IMG/VR virus record: IMGVR_UViG_3300008119_000008
Coordinates: 1,473 to 46,387 of that record
Length of the DNA stretch: 44,915 nucleotides
Strand: one strand, 5' to 3'
From: a virus
Shown: positions 16,619-23,649 of the stretch, in pieces
How the letters are laid out: the number at the start of each line of letters is the position of its first letter
Numbering within the stretch: position 1 is the stretch's first letter
Notes under the pieces: generated by a model
What the model saw: the letters and a program-made list of their open reading frames with translations, nothing else
What the model was told of the DNA's origin: nothing
Databases searched by the model: none
Translations under genes and position numbers: made by a program

Positions 16619-16798
16619 ATGCAAGAAGAAAAACACCTTAACTGTTACAGTGATTTAAAATCGGATAAAAACGATCACGAACCACAGTCATTGCCAATCT
16701 TGCCTACATCATATGATTGGAAATATTCAAACTGTGATGAAAAGCGAACAGGGCCGTGTCAAAGAACAGATGTTATAACTTTGAGCATATTTCATTAA
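16619..16798 (+). CDS. Possible 59-residue protein
   Basis: ATG 16619 to TAA 16796-16798. The product is hydrophilic with three Cys (residues 9, 39 and 47) and no known motif. The ATG sits at the end of a run of alternating TA with no ribosome site. The stop is 17 nt before the next gene, which does have a ribosome site, so the two could be co-transcribed. The call rests on the open frame filling an otherwise empty ~250 bp gap; it may be non-coding leader. Confidence 0.4.
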   Translation: MQEEKHLNCYSDLKSDKNDHEPQSLPILPTSYDWKYSNCDEKRTGPCQRTDVITLSIFH

Positions 16799-16815
16799 TC
16801 TAAAAGGAACTCAAA

Positions 16816-17019
16816 ATGAAAACTATCGCAACTTTAATCGCAACAATGTTTGCCGCAACTGTGTTTGCCGCTGAGCCAGCTAAGGCGCCAGCAACTCCTG
16901 CAGCCGCACCAGCTAAGGTAGAAGCCAAGAAGGAAGAGAAAAAGCCTGCAAAAAGTGACGGTGCAAAGAAGGACGCACCTAAAGCAGACGCAAAGCCAGC
17001 TGCTACTCCAGCAAAGTAA
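16816..17019 (+). CDS. Secreted Ala/Lys/Pro-rich small protein
   Basis: 67 residues, start after AAAGGAAC ribosome site. Residues 1-18 (MKTIATLIATMFAATVFA) are a textbook signal peptide with an AxA-type signal peptidase I site (VFA, then AE). The mature part is a repetitive Ala/Lys/Pro/Asp sequence (AEPAKAPATPAAAPAKVEAK and so on), likely disordered and basic. Small Ala/Lys-rich exported proteins of this kind are common in proteobacterial chromosomes, so host origin is plausible. A periplasmic or envelope role is inferred. Its 3' part overlaps the next open frame by 65 nt. Confidence 0.65.
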   Translation: MKTIATLIATMFAATVFAAEPAKAPATPAAAPAKVEAKKEEKKPAKSDGAKKDAPKADAKPAATPAK

Positions 17020-17197
17020 GTTCGATTTAGAAGATAGTGATCTCGTTGTTGACGATGAGGTTACTTTTGGTCGTAATCGACGCAGTGAAGAGTTTGGTAA
17101 AATAGTTCAGGATGATGAACTATCAGACTATGTGAAGTTTAGATTATGGCTGGCTAGACAAAGAGCAATGGCAAAGTATAGGGAAAAGTGGGCATGA
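16955..17197 (+). CDS. Small conserved-looking protein with no clear start, overlapping the secreted protein
   Basis: The frame from ATG 16955 gives 80 residues, but the first ~21 are simply the shifted reading of the Ala/Lys repeat. The protein-like part begins exactly at the upstream stop (SKFDLEDSDLVVDDEVTFGR, ending LARQRAMAKYREKWA; about 59 residues, acidic then basic-helical). No ATG, GTG or TTG lies at that boundary. Either the ATG at 16955 is used, a +1 frameshift joins it to the secreted protein, or its original start was replaced when the upstream gene arrived. The C-terminal part resembles small proteins seen in other T4-like marine phages; function unknown. Confidence 0.5.
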   Translation: MTVQRRTHLKQTQSQLLLQQSKFDLEDSDLVVDDEVTFGRNRRSEEFGKIVQDDELSDYVKFRLWLARQRAMAKYREKWA

Positions 17198-17208
17198 CCC
17201 ACTTTTTC
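17185..17208 (+). terminator. Intrinsic terminator before gp32
   Basis: AAAAGTGGG (17185-17193), loop CATGA, CCCACTTTT (17199-17207), then more T. It contains the stop codon of the upstream frame in its loop. Confidence 0.85.
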
Positions 17209-17245
17209 TTTTGGTGAAACAAGTCAAAAACATAGTAGATAATCG

Positions 17246-17274
17246 TTGACTTCGCTAAATAAAAAGCGCATAAT
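17246..17274 (+). promoter_or_regulatory. Sigma70-type promoter of gp32 with an embedded late motif
   Basis: TTGACT (17246-17251), 17 bp, CATAAT (17269-17274). A GCTAAATA late-type motif (17254-17261) lies inside the spacer, so the gene could be read both early and late. The predicted leader is about 50 nt and ends in an AGGAGG ribosome site. Confidence 0.7.
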
Positions 17275-17289
17275 AATACATGTGCATAA

Positions 17290-17326
17290 GGCATATAAAA
17301 CATTTTAGGCATATCATAGGAGGCAT
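17290..17326 (+). repeat. Three GGCAT repeats in the gp32 leader
   Basis: GGCAT occurs at 17290-17294, 17308-17312 and 17322-17326, the last overlapping the ribosome-binding region. T4 gp32 represses its own translation by binding its mRNA leader; this A+T-rich repeated leader could play that part. The link is inference. Confidence 0.35.
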
Positions 17327-17331
17327 TTAAA

Positions 17332-18318
17332 ATGGCATCACTCGCAGAAATCCGTGCTAAACTTCAAGAAGCACAATCAAAGTCCACAGGACAATCCACC
17401 GGCGGTGGAGACAACGCAATTTACCCACATTGGAATATGGCCGAGGGCAAGGAAGCAGTAATTCGCTTACTACCTGATGGTAATCCCAACAACACATTCT
17501 TCTGGGTAGAACGTGCAATGATCAAATTGCCATTCGCAGGCATCAAAGGTGAAACAGATTCCAAACCAGTCCAAGTACAAGTCCCATGTGTGGAAATGTA
17601 CAATGATGGTTCTGTTTGCCCAATCCTTAGCGAAGTGCGTGGTTGGTTTAAAGATAAATCACTAGAAGAAATGGGTCGTAAGTATTGGAAGAAACGTTCA
17701 TACATTTTCCAAGGCTTCATTGTTGAAGATCCGCTCAAAGAGGAAAAGACTCCAGAGAACCCAATCCGTAGATTTATCATTGGTCCTCAAATCTATCAAA
17801 TTATCCGTTCAGCATTGATGGATCCGGAGTTGGAAGAACTGCCAACTGACTATCTTAAAGGTGTCGACTTCCGCATTGCCAAGACATCAAAAGGCGGATT
17901 TGCTGACTACTCTACTAGTAAGTGGAGCCGTCGTGAACGTGCATTAACTGAGATCGAAGCAGGCGCATTGAACGCTAACGAACTGTTTAACTTATCAGAC
18001 TTTTTACCTAAGAAGCCAACTGATGTTGAATTAAAAGTTATGAAAGAAATGTTTGAAGCATCAGTTGATGGTGAAGCATATGATATGGACCGTTGGGGAC
18101 AATACTTCAAACCGGCAGGTATGGGTCAGGCAACTGGCGACCCGCATCGTGCAACTGCCAACACAGCCACACCAGCTGCCAAAGCAAATGACGACTATGC
18201 AGATAACGAACCTGTTTCTGTAGCAAGTGCGCCAGCAGCCGCAGCGGCTCCTGCAGGTGGTGACGGTGCTAGTCGTGCGCAAGATATTCTTGCCATGATT
18301 CGTAATCGTCAGAAGTAA
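17332..18318 (+). CDS. 32: Single-stranded DNA-binding protein gp32-like
   Basis: 328 residues (T4 gp32 is 301). The N terminus is a short basic helix (MASLAEIRAKLQEAQSK) used for cooperativity in the family. The core has EAVIRLLPDGNPN, like EVIRFLPSK of T4, a C86-x10-C region (CVEMYNDGSVCP) where T4 places its zinc site, then YWKKRSYIFQGFIVEDP and GFADYSTSKW. The full H-C-C-C zinc set of T4 is not obvious, so zinc may be lost. The C-terminal ~75 residues are Ala/Pro/Asp-rich, but the end (RAQDILAMIRNRQK) is basic, unlike the acidic T4 tail. Followed by a terminator and uvsX. Confidence 0.87.
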   Translation: MASLAEIRAKLQEAQSKSTGQSTGGGDNAIYPHWNMAEGKEAVIRLLPDGNPNNTFFWVERAMIKLPFAGIKGETDSKPVQVQVPCVEMYNDGSVCPILSEVRGWFKDKSLEEMGRKYWKKRSYIFQGFIVEDPLKEEKTPENPIRRFIIGPQIYQIIRSALMDPELEELPTDYLKGVDFRIAKTSKGGFADYSTSKWSRRERALTEIEAGALNANELFNLSDFLPKKPTDVELKVMKEMFEASVDGEAYDMDRWGQYFKPAGMGQATGDPHRATANTATPAAKANDDYADNEPVSVASAPAAAAAPAGGDGASRAQDILAMIRNRQK

Positions 18319-18329
18319 TTAGACTAAAC

Positions 18330-18359
18330 ATAGAGTGTGGGGCAACTCACACTCTATTT
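18330..18359 (+). terminator. Hairpin terminator between gp32 and uvsX
   Basis: ATAGAGTGTG (18330-18339) pairs perfectly with CACACTCTAT (18348-18357), followed by a short TT tract. The weak U-tract suggests partial read-through, leaving much more gp32 than UvsX. Confidence 0.7.
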
Positions 18360-18379
18360 CTCAACAGGGCAAAAATAAT

Positions 18380-19459
18380 ATGGCAAAAGCATTTGATATT
18401 TCTAAATTTAGAAAGTCAATTACTAAATCTATCGACGGTTTAAGTATTGGCTTTAACGACCCAACCGATTGGGTTAGTACAAACAACTACGCATTAAATT
18501 ATCTTATCAGCGGATACTTTGATCGTGGTATTCCACTAGGCAAGGTTACTGTGTTTGCAGGTGAAAGTGGCGCAGGTAAAAGTTTTATCTGTTCAGGTAA
18601 TCTAGTCAAGAACGCACAAGCACAAGGTATCTATCCTATCTTGATCGATACAGAAAATGCACTTGACGAAAAATGGTTACATGCTCTTGGAGTTGATACA
18701 AGTCCAGACAAGTTGTTGAAACTTAACATGGCCATGATTGACGATGTAGCAAAGACTATCACAGAGTTCATTGCAGAATACAAAACAATGGATGAAGCAG
18801 ATCGTCCTAAGATCCTGTTTATTATTGACAGCTTAGGTATGCTTTTGACACCCACAGACGTTAATCAATTCCAAGCAGGTGATATGAAAGGCGACATGGG
18901 TCGTAAGCCTAAAGCATTAACTGCACTGGTTCGTAACTGCGTTAACATGTTTGGCTCTTACAACATTGGTATGGTTTGTACCAATCACACCTACGCAAGT
19001 CAAGACATGTTTGATCCAGATGACAAGATCAGTGGCGGTCAAGGTTTTATCTATGCTAGCTCTATTGTAGTTGCCATGCGTAAATTGAAATTAAAACTTG
19101 ATGCAGACGGCAACAAGACTACAACTGTTCAAGGTATTCGTGCAGCCTGTAAGATTATGAAAACTCGTTATGCAAAACCGTTTGAAAGTGTACAGGTTGA
19201 GATTCCTTATGAAACAGGTATGAGTCCATATAGTGGATTAGTCGACCTGTTCGAAGCCAAAGGCATGCTCAAGAAAGAAGGTAACAGCCTAGTATACACA
19301 ACATCAGACGGTGAGATTATTAAACAGTTCCGCAAGGCTTGGGAACGCAATGAGAAAGACGGCCTAGACATTGCAATGGCAGACATTTCAAAACATGGCG
19401 AAAAAACCGATTCCGGGATAACTACTACAGTTGAACCTGAAACGGAGAGCGTAGAATGA
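18380..19459 (+). CDS. uvsX: RecA-like recombinase UvsX
   Basis: 359 residues from ATG 18380; an in-frame GTG at 18335 lies inside the terminator hairpin. Walker A GESGAGKS is at residues 61-68, a Walker B-like ILFIIDSLGML near 155, and the DNA-binding loop region with SGGQGFIYASSIVVAM near 220. Length and motifs fit T4 UvsX, which forms filaments on gp32-coated ssDNA and drives recombination-dependent replication. The downstream genes are tightly linked (ATGA overlap), including UvsY, its loading partner. The acidic C-terminal tail is also typical. Confidence 0.93.
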   Translation: MAKAFDISKFRKSITKSIDGLSIGFNDPTDWVSTNNYALNYLISGYFDRGIPLGKVTVFAGESGAGKSFICSGNLVKNAQAQGIYPILIDTENALDEKWLHALGVDTSPDKLLKLNMAMIDDVAKTITEFIAEYKTMDEADRPKILFIIDSLGMLLTPTDVNQFQAGDMKGDMGRKPKALTALVRNCVNMFGSYNIGMVCTNHTYASQDMFDPDDKISGGQGFIYASSIVVAMRKLKLKLDADGNKTTTVQGIRAACKIMKTRYAKPFESVQVEIPYETGMSPYSGLVDLFEAKGMLKKEGNSLVYTTSDGEIIKQFRKAWERNEKDGLDIAMADISKHGEKTDSGITTTVEPETESVE

Positions 19460-19695
19460 AAGACGATGTAATTGCCGATATCTGGACATTAGTCATTGAA
19501 CATATCCCGGAAAAAAGTCGTAAAGACGTAGCAGCGGATTTTGTTAATACTTTGTTAGATCATGGTGTTAAAGAAAGTGTACTAGATAGTCTATTAGGTG
19601 TAGATCCTTATCTCGATACAGCTATAGAATATGCCACCGACGGCGAAGACTATAGTGAAGAGGAAGATGAATACAACGAAGATTTTGAGGATTAA
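19456..19695 (+). CDS. Small acidic protein between uvsX and uvsY
   Basis: 79 residues. The start overlaps the uvsX stop (ATGA) and has a GGAGAG site upstream. The N-terminal ~55 residues are helical (WTLVIEHIPEKSRKDVAADF, NTLLDHGVKESVLDSLLG) and the last ~17 are almost all Asp/Glu/Tyr. I recognise this arrangement after uvsX in other T4-like marine phages but no function is established. An acidic tail of this type could compete for basic DNA-binding surfaces of recombination proteins; that is speculation. Confidence 0.75.
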   Translation: MKDDVIADIWTLVIEHIPEKSRKDVAADFVNTLLDHGVKESVLDSLLGVDPYLDTAIEYATDGEDYSEEEDEYNEDFED

Positions 19696-20151
19696 ATGAA
19701 TTGGTATGACAAGGTTAGTAAAGATATAAGCAACATTCCAGATGCTGCGGCCTATTATGAAGCTGAATTAATTCAAGCAAAACAAGATGTCCGCATAGCG
19801 GGTAACATCGAGAAGGCAAGTTCGCAAATGCCCGGCATTGTGGAAGAACGCTTTAATCAACTTCAAGAAATTGAAGGTATCCTTGAGTACTTAAACATTG
19901 AACTTCGTAGACTTCGTAGTCAACACTTTCGCAAGTATCTTGAAAACTATCAACGAGCTTTATCTTCAAGGGACTGTGAAAAGTTCGTTGAAGGTGAAGC
20001 TGACGTTGTAGATTTTGAAAAGATTATCAACGACTTTGCTCTATTACGTAACAAGTGGTTGGGTATTATTAAAGCACTCGATCAGAAACAATGGCATTTA
20101 AGCAATATTGTTAAACTACGAGTGTCTGGATTAGAAGACGCATCGCTATGA
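19696..20151 (+). CDS. uvsY: Recombination mediator UvsY-like
   Basis: 151 residues (T4 UvsY is 137). Mostly helical with a basic central stretch (NIELRRLRSQHFRKYLENYQR) that aligns with the YYSGRGDGDEFSMDRYEK region of T4 UvsY, and a C-terminal LGIIKALDQKQWHLSNIVKLRV resembling its GALDAIKSRGFAIKHIQDMRAF end. UvsY loads UvsX onto gp32-covered ssDNA. The start directly follows the TAA of the previous gene, with GAGG upstream. The context (uvsX, small acidic protein, this gene) matches related phages. Its stop overlaps the first gene of the glycan cassette (ATGA). Confidence 0.78.
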   Translation: MNWYDKVSKDISNIPDAAAYYEAELIQAKQDVRIAGNIEKASSQMPGIVEERFNQLQEIEGILEYLNIELRRLRSQHFRKYLENYQRALSSRDCEKFVEGEADVVDFEKIINDFALLRNKWLGIIKALDQKQWHLSNIVKLRVSGLEDASL

Positions 20152-21113
20152 ACATCTTAGTAACAGGTGGATTAGGGCTTATTGGTCATAACGTAGTTCG
20201 ACGACTGCAGACACAGGGCCACACAGTAAGTATCATTGATACAAAAACCAATTACGACATTATTCCTCAGGAAGAAATCGATTATCTTATAGCACAACGT
20301 TCACAGGGATTAGACTTGACAAAATACTATTGTCTTGACATTGTGAATAAATGGACCATGGAGTCATGCTTTAGTATCGATAAGCCCGAAATAGTCATAC
20401 ACATGGCCAGTTTCCCCCGACAGAAGGTAGTGAATGCTCACCCAGGCCGCGGCAGCCGAACCATGTCAGAAGGCTTGTTGAATCTCCTGGACCACAGCAA
20501 CATGTATGAAGTTCGAAAATTTATCTATATTTCAAGTTCAATGGTCTACGGTGATTTCAAAGATGATGTCACAGAAGATGCAGAGTGCAGCCCGCAAGGA
20601 CAATATGGTATTCTTAAACTAGCAGGGGAATGGTTGGTCAAAGATTATGCTCGTCGTACTAATCTTGCTTATACTATCATACGACCCAGTGCAGTCTACG
20701 GTCCCCTTGATGTAGAAGACCGTGTGATAAGCAAGTTTATTCTCAATGCCATGCGAGGCATTCCACTCAAAGTCAACGGTGCCAGCGAAACACTAGATTT
20801 TACCTATGTAGACGATGCTGCCGACGGAATTGTTGCTGCCGCTCTTTCTGATCGCACAGACAACAAGACCTATAACATTACCAAAAGCCACAGCCACAGC
20901 CTATTAGATGCTGCCAATCTAGCAGTCAAGGTTGCAGGACAGGGTGACATCATTGTAGGCAATCGTGATTTGGATTTTCCCAGCAGAGGTGCCTTGAACA
21001 TAGATGCTGCTCGCAGAGATTTTGAATTTGATCCAAAAGTTGATGTAGCCGAGGGTTTTGAGATATATTATAACTGGATTAAAAATTCAGAATATTGGAA
21101 GAACAATCTATGA
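20148..21113 (+). CDS. NAD-dependent sugar epimerase/dehydratase (extended SDR)
   Basis: 321 residues. The dinucleotide site GGLGLIG is at residues 7-13; the catalytic region has SSSMVYG near 129 and Y153-x3-K157 (YGILK). RPSAVYGP and the FTYVDDAADGI segment are typical of UDP-glucose 4-epimerase-like enzymes. It should oxidise and reduce a nucleotide sugar at C4 or nearby; the exact sugar cannot be told. The ATG overlaps the uvsY stop, so translation of the cassette is coupled to the recombination operon. It ends in ATGA overlap with a glycosyltransferase, suggesting a joint role in glycan synthesis. Confidence 0.85.
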   Translation: MNILVTGGLGLIGHNVVRRLQTQGHTVSIIDTKTNYDIIPQEEIDYLIAQRSQGLDLTKYYCLDIVNKWTMESCFSIDKPEIVIHMASFPRQKVVNAHPGRGSRTMSEGLLNLLDHSNMYEVRKFIYISSSMVYGDFKDDVTEDAECSPQGQYGILKLAGEWLVKDYARRTNLAYTIIRPSAVYGPLDVEDRVISKFILNAMRGIPLKVNGASETLDFTYVDDAADGIVAAALSDRTDNKTYNITKSHSHSLLDAANLAVKVAGQGDIIVGNRDLDFPSRGALNIDAARRDFEFDPKVDVAEGFEIYYNWIKNSEYWKNNL

Positions 21114-21859
21114 AAGATACATTTGTAATTACTACTTTTAGTAAAACCAATTACGAAGAATATGCTGAAAAAACTGTTGCATCTTGGAAAAAGAATTGGC
21201 CTAGTAATTGGAAATTAGTTACTGTTGATGCCGAAGTTGATATTGGTGAAGATATAAAACTAGATTGTCCTGAAAAACATGCATGGATAGATTTGGTCAA
21301 CACAACAGGAATAAAAAACACTCCACCCAAAGGGCATTTAAAACAATGGGAAAAGTTTTGTCATAAATCGTGGGCACAAATTACTGCGTTTGAAGAATTA
21401 AAATCCGGTTATGTTATTTGGCTAGATGCCGATGTTCAATTTTTAAGCATGCCGCCTGTTGATTTGGTAGAAAAAGAAATAGCTGGAATGTTCAGTGGAT
21501 ATTTAGGAAGAGATCAATATATTCATAAAAGCAAAGACGGTATGCATTCAGCTCCAGAAACTGGAATTATATTTTATGATTTAGACCATCAATATGCAAA
21601 CACGCATTTTTCTAAATTAAAAGAAGTTTATTCAGATCTCAATCTATTCGAATATCCTGCATGGAGCGACGAAGTAATTTATGGGTTACTTAGAGATTTA
21701 AATCCAGCAGTATATAAATCAATGACTCCGATACATTCAAGATTTCCGCTACCTATTAGCCATTTATCAAAATATTTCGAACACTGGATGGGCACAGGTA
21801 AAATGTATTTTAAAGATGTTCAGGGACTAAAATATAAAAATAAAACCAAAACTTCTTAA
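21110..21859 (+). CDS. GT-A-type glycosyltransferase-like protein, paralogue 1
   Basis: 249 residues from the ATG overlapping the epimerase stop (ATGA); an upstream in-frame ATG at 21095 is less likely. The N terminus VITTFSKTNYEEYAEKTVAS followed by WKKNWPSNWKL is a pattern shared with three other proteins in the window. W104-L-D106-A-D108 is the DxD metal and nucleotide-sugar site. The middle has a substrate-loop-like region and a conserved ETGIIFYDL. It probably transfers a sugar to a phage- or host-surface glycan. Its 3' end meets the convergent methyltransferase gene (4 nt overlap). Confidence 0.72.
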   Translation: MKDTFVITTFSKTNYEEYAEKTVASWKKNWPSNWKLVTVDAEVDIGEDIKLDCPEKHAWIDLVNTTGIKNTPPKGHLKQWEKFCHKSWAQITAFEELKSGYVIWLDADVQFLSMPPVDLVEKEIAGMFSGYLGRDQYIHKSKDGMHSAPETGIIFYDLDHQYANTHFSKLKEVYSDLNLFEYPAWSDEVIYGLLRDLNPAVYKSMTPIHSRFPLPISHLSKYFEHWMGTGKMYFKDVQGLKYKNKTKTS

Positions 21860-22497
21860 TTTTTAAATATATAGATTATTTGATATTCGTCAAATATTGG
21901 ATATATTTTTTTATTTTGCAGGTACTGATATATTGCACGTCCTTTACCAGTTCTAGTTCCGTTAAGTAAAAAAGAATTGTCATCAATTGCAACAACACAA
22001 TTTTTAAGATAAGGTTCGATTGCTAAAAACTCTTGTAAATGATGATTGGCGCTTGGTTTATCGTTTTGCCAATCAACATCGTAGCTATCTAAATAAAAAA
22101 GATCAACATTTTCCAAGTCACGTAACGATTTAAGCCAGTCCACGCTGTCACTACAAACAGATTTATAGTATCGATTATCTATAAACTGATTAGCAATATT
22201 GACTGCTTGTTGGGATATATCTACAGATCTTACAAACCCGTCGTGTTGTTTGACTAGCTCAGAAAATAAAAATCCGCTGTTGCCATCTCTCCAATTTCCT
22301 GGATCTCTAACAGTTCCTGTTTCAATAATTTGAAATTCTTTTTCTTTTATTTTAAAAAGTTCTTCAAAAATAATTGAAAACCCTTTACTTCGATCGTAAG
22401 GGTTTACTTTTAATCCTCGTTTTGGTCCGTTAATCTTTAAAGAAAGTTTTTCTTTGTATAATAAATTATAATTGTCTATCCAATTGGTCACATTCAT
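21856..22497 (-). CDS. SAM-dependent methyltransferase (class I)
   Basis: 213 residues, minus strand, with AAGGA shortly before the ATG. A Rossmann-type motif I region IIETGTVRDPGNWRDGNS begins near residue 57, motif II VRSVDIS near 89, and FYLDSYDVDW near 133. The C-terminal GKGRAIYQYL and FDEYQIIYIF complete the fold. It resembles methyltransferases found next to cephalosporin hydroxylase-like or sugar-tailoring genes. The substrate is probably a sugar or sugar nucleotide, given the neighbouring acyltransferase and FkbM-type gene. Three minus-strand genes form one unit read from the divergent promoter at 23614. Confidence 0.75.
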   Translation of the reverse strand: MNVTNWIDNYNLLYKEKLSLKINGPKRGLKVNPYDRSKGFSIIFEELFKIKEKEFQIIETGTVRDPGNWRDGNSGFLFSELVKQHDGFVRSVDISQQAVNIANQFIDNRYYKSVCSDSVDWLKSLRDLENVDLFYLDSYDVDWQNDKPSANHHLQEFLAIEPYLKNCVVAIDDNSFLLNGTRTGKGRAIYQYLQNKKIYPIFDEYQIIYIFKN

Positions 22498-22500
22498 TCC

Positions 22501-22965
22501 TTAATTATTAAAATCAATACGTTTCTTAGATTTTGCAGGAGATCCAGCGTACAGATATCCGCCTTCGTATACTCCCGGCAAAAGTACAGATCCGGCTCCT
22601 ATTACAGCATAATCACCGATAGTGCATGGTCCCATTATAACCGAATGGCTGGATATCCATACACCTTTACCGATAACTATATCACCGCCTTCTTTAGGAT
22701 GTTGTTTTCTAATTTGGTCTTTTTGAGTAATATCGTGGGTTCCAGTTAGTACCGATACATGATTTCCAAAAAAAGTATGATCGCCTATAACTACGGTTCC
22801 TGAAGAGAGGTTAAAAAAAGTATTAACTAACTCGACACTTGCCCCACAGCGTAATCGCTTTGTTGATCCCCAAAAGGATGGAGTTCTTAATAGTCGTTGA
22901 CTAATTAAGGGAGTTAATAACTCGGCTAGTTTGTTCAAATCGTCATTTGAGAAATTATTTTGCAT
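22501..22965 (-). CDS. Hexapeptide-repeat sugar O-acyltransferase
   Basis: 154 residues. The sequence shows left-handed beta-helix hexad spacing (GTVVIGDHTFFGNHVSVLTG, then GDIVIGKGVWISSHSVIMGP and CTIGDYAVIGAGSVLLPG). H77 in GTHD is the expected catalytic His. The family adds acetyl or similar groups from acyl-CoA to sugar hydroxyls, for example in O-antigen decoration. It lies between two methyltransferase genes on the same strand, with gaps of only a few bases, so it is probably co-transcribed. Donor and acceptor are not determined. Confidence 0.85.
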   Translation of the reverse strand: MQNNFSNDDLNKLAELLTPLISQRLLRTPSFWGSTKRLRCGASVELVNTFFNLSSGTVVIGDHTFFGNHVSVLTGTHDITQKDQIRKQHPKEGGDIVIGKGVWISSHSVIMGPCTIGDYAVIGAGSVLLPGVYEGGYLYAGSPAKSKKRIDFNN

Positions 22966-22977
22966 ACTAGTCCGGGA

Positions 22978-23595
22978 TTATTCCTTGTACCAAAGAAAGT
23001 CGACACCGTGTGTTAGTATACACGTATACCCCAATTCTGACATATAATTATGATATGTATTATCGCCTCGTTGATAAGCATTATCTTCAAGACAAATATA
23101 AGAAATCCTCTGCTCCGTCCAGTCGATACATTTTAATATAGGAAGCTCGGCTCCTTCTACATCGATCTGTAAATAATCAATGTGTAACGGAAGTTCTAAA
23201 CTATTCCAAGATTTGCAGGAAAGTTTAATCACGTTGACCTGGGACGATGTATAGGTATCTACGGTCGATGAGCTACTTTCTAATAGTTTTCGATGTAACT
23301 CGTCGTATGATTCAACAATTCCGTTCCACTCTGGTTTGTCTGGAAAAAGAGCATAATCAACTTCTCCGTCATGGTCGTATACAGCAACATTTATACAACG
23401 ACATTTTCTATTTTGAATTAGTTGTTCGTAACTTGGAGGAGACGCTTCGATGCAAACTCCGTCCCAACCTGCATTTTCTAAAATAATAGTGCTATTTTTC
23501 TTTCGACCATCCCATGCACCGATCTCTACATAAAATCCAGGGTTTTCTTTCCAAATGGTATCGAAAAATATACGACTGAGTCTAGGTTCTTTCAT
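22978..23595 (-). CDS. FkbM-family methyltransferase
   Basis: 205 residues. Motif I is VEIGAWDG (residues 23-30), then CIEASPPSYEQL and a late IDYLQIDVEGAELPIL near 140, which is the FkbM signature. The family O-methylates sugars or polyketides with SAM. It is the first gene of the minus-strand island, with an AAGGAAGG ribosome site before its ATG and a GATAAATA late motif upstream. O-methylation of a glycan made by the surrounding genes is the likely role. Confidence 0.8.
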   Translation of the reverse strand: MKEPRLSRIFFDTIWKENPGFYVEIGAWDGRKKNSTIILENAGWDGVCIEASPPSYEQLIQNRKCRCINVAVYDHDGEVDYALFPDKPEWNGIVESYDELHRKLLESSSSTVDTYTSSQVNVIKLSCKSWNSLELPLHIDYLQIDVEGAELPILKCIDWTEQRISYICLEDNAYQRGDNTYHNYMSELGYTCILTHGVDFLWYKE

Positions 23596-23613
23596 TGTGC
23601 CTTCCTTATAAAA

Positions 23614-23621
23614 TATTTATC
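23614..23621 (-). promoter_or_regulatory. Late promoter motif GATAAATA for the methyltransferase/acyltransferase island
   Basis: Minus-strand GATAAATA, 18 nt before the FkbM ATG, with AAGGAAGG in the leader. It is back-to-back with a plus-strand GATAAATA at 23637. Confidence 0.65.
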
Positions 23622-23636
23622 ACTATAATATACCCA

Positions 23637-23644
23637 GATAAATA
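23637..23644 (+). promoter_or_regulatory. Late promoter motif GATAAATA, 5 nt before ATG
   Basis: GATAAATA is followed by TCTGC and the ATG at 23650. No ribosome site. It forms a divergent pair with the minus-strand motif at 23614-23621. Confidence 0.7.
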
Positions 23645-23649
23645 TCTGC

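Noticed and set aside
18335-18379. GTG start for uvsX
   Set aside because: It is inside the terminator hairpin, and the family N terminus begins at ATG 18380.
23247-23486. Plus-strand open frame inside the FkbM gene
   Set aside because: It is a shadow of a gene with clear methyltransferase motifs.
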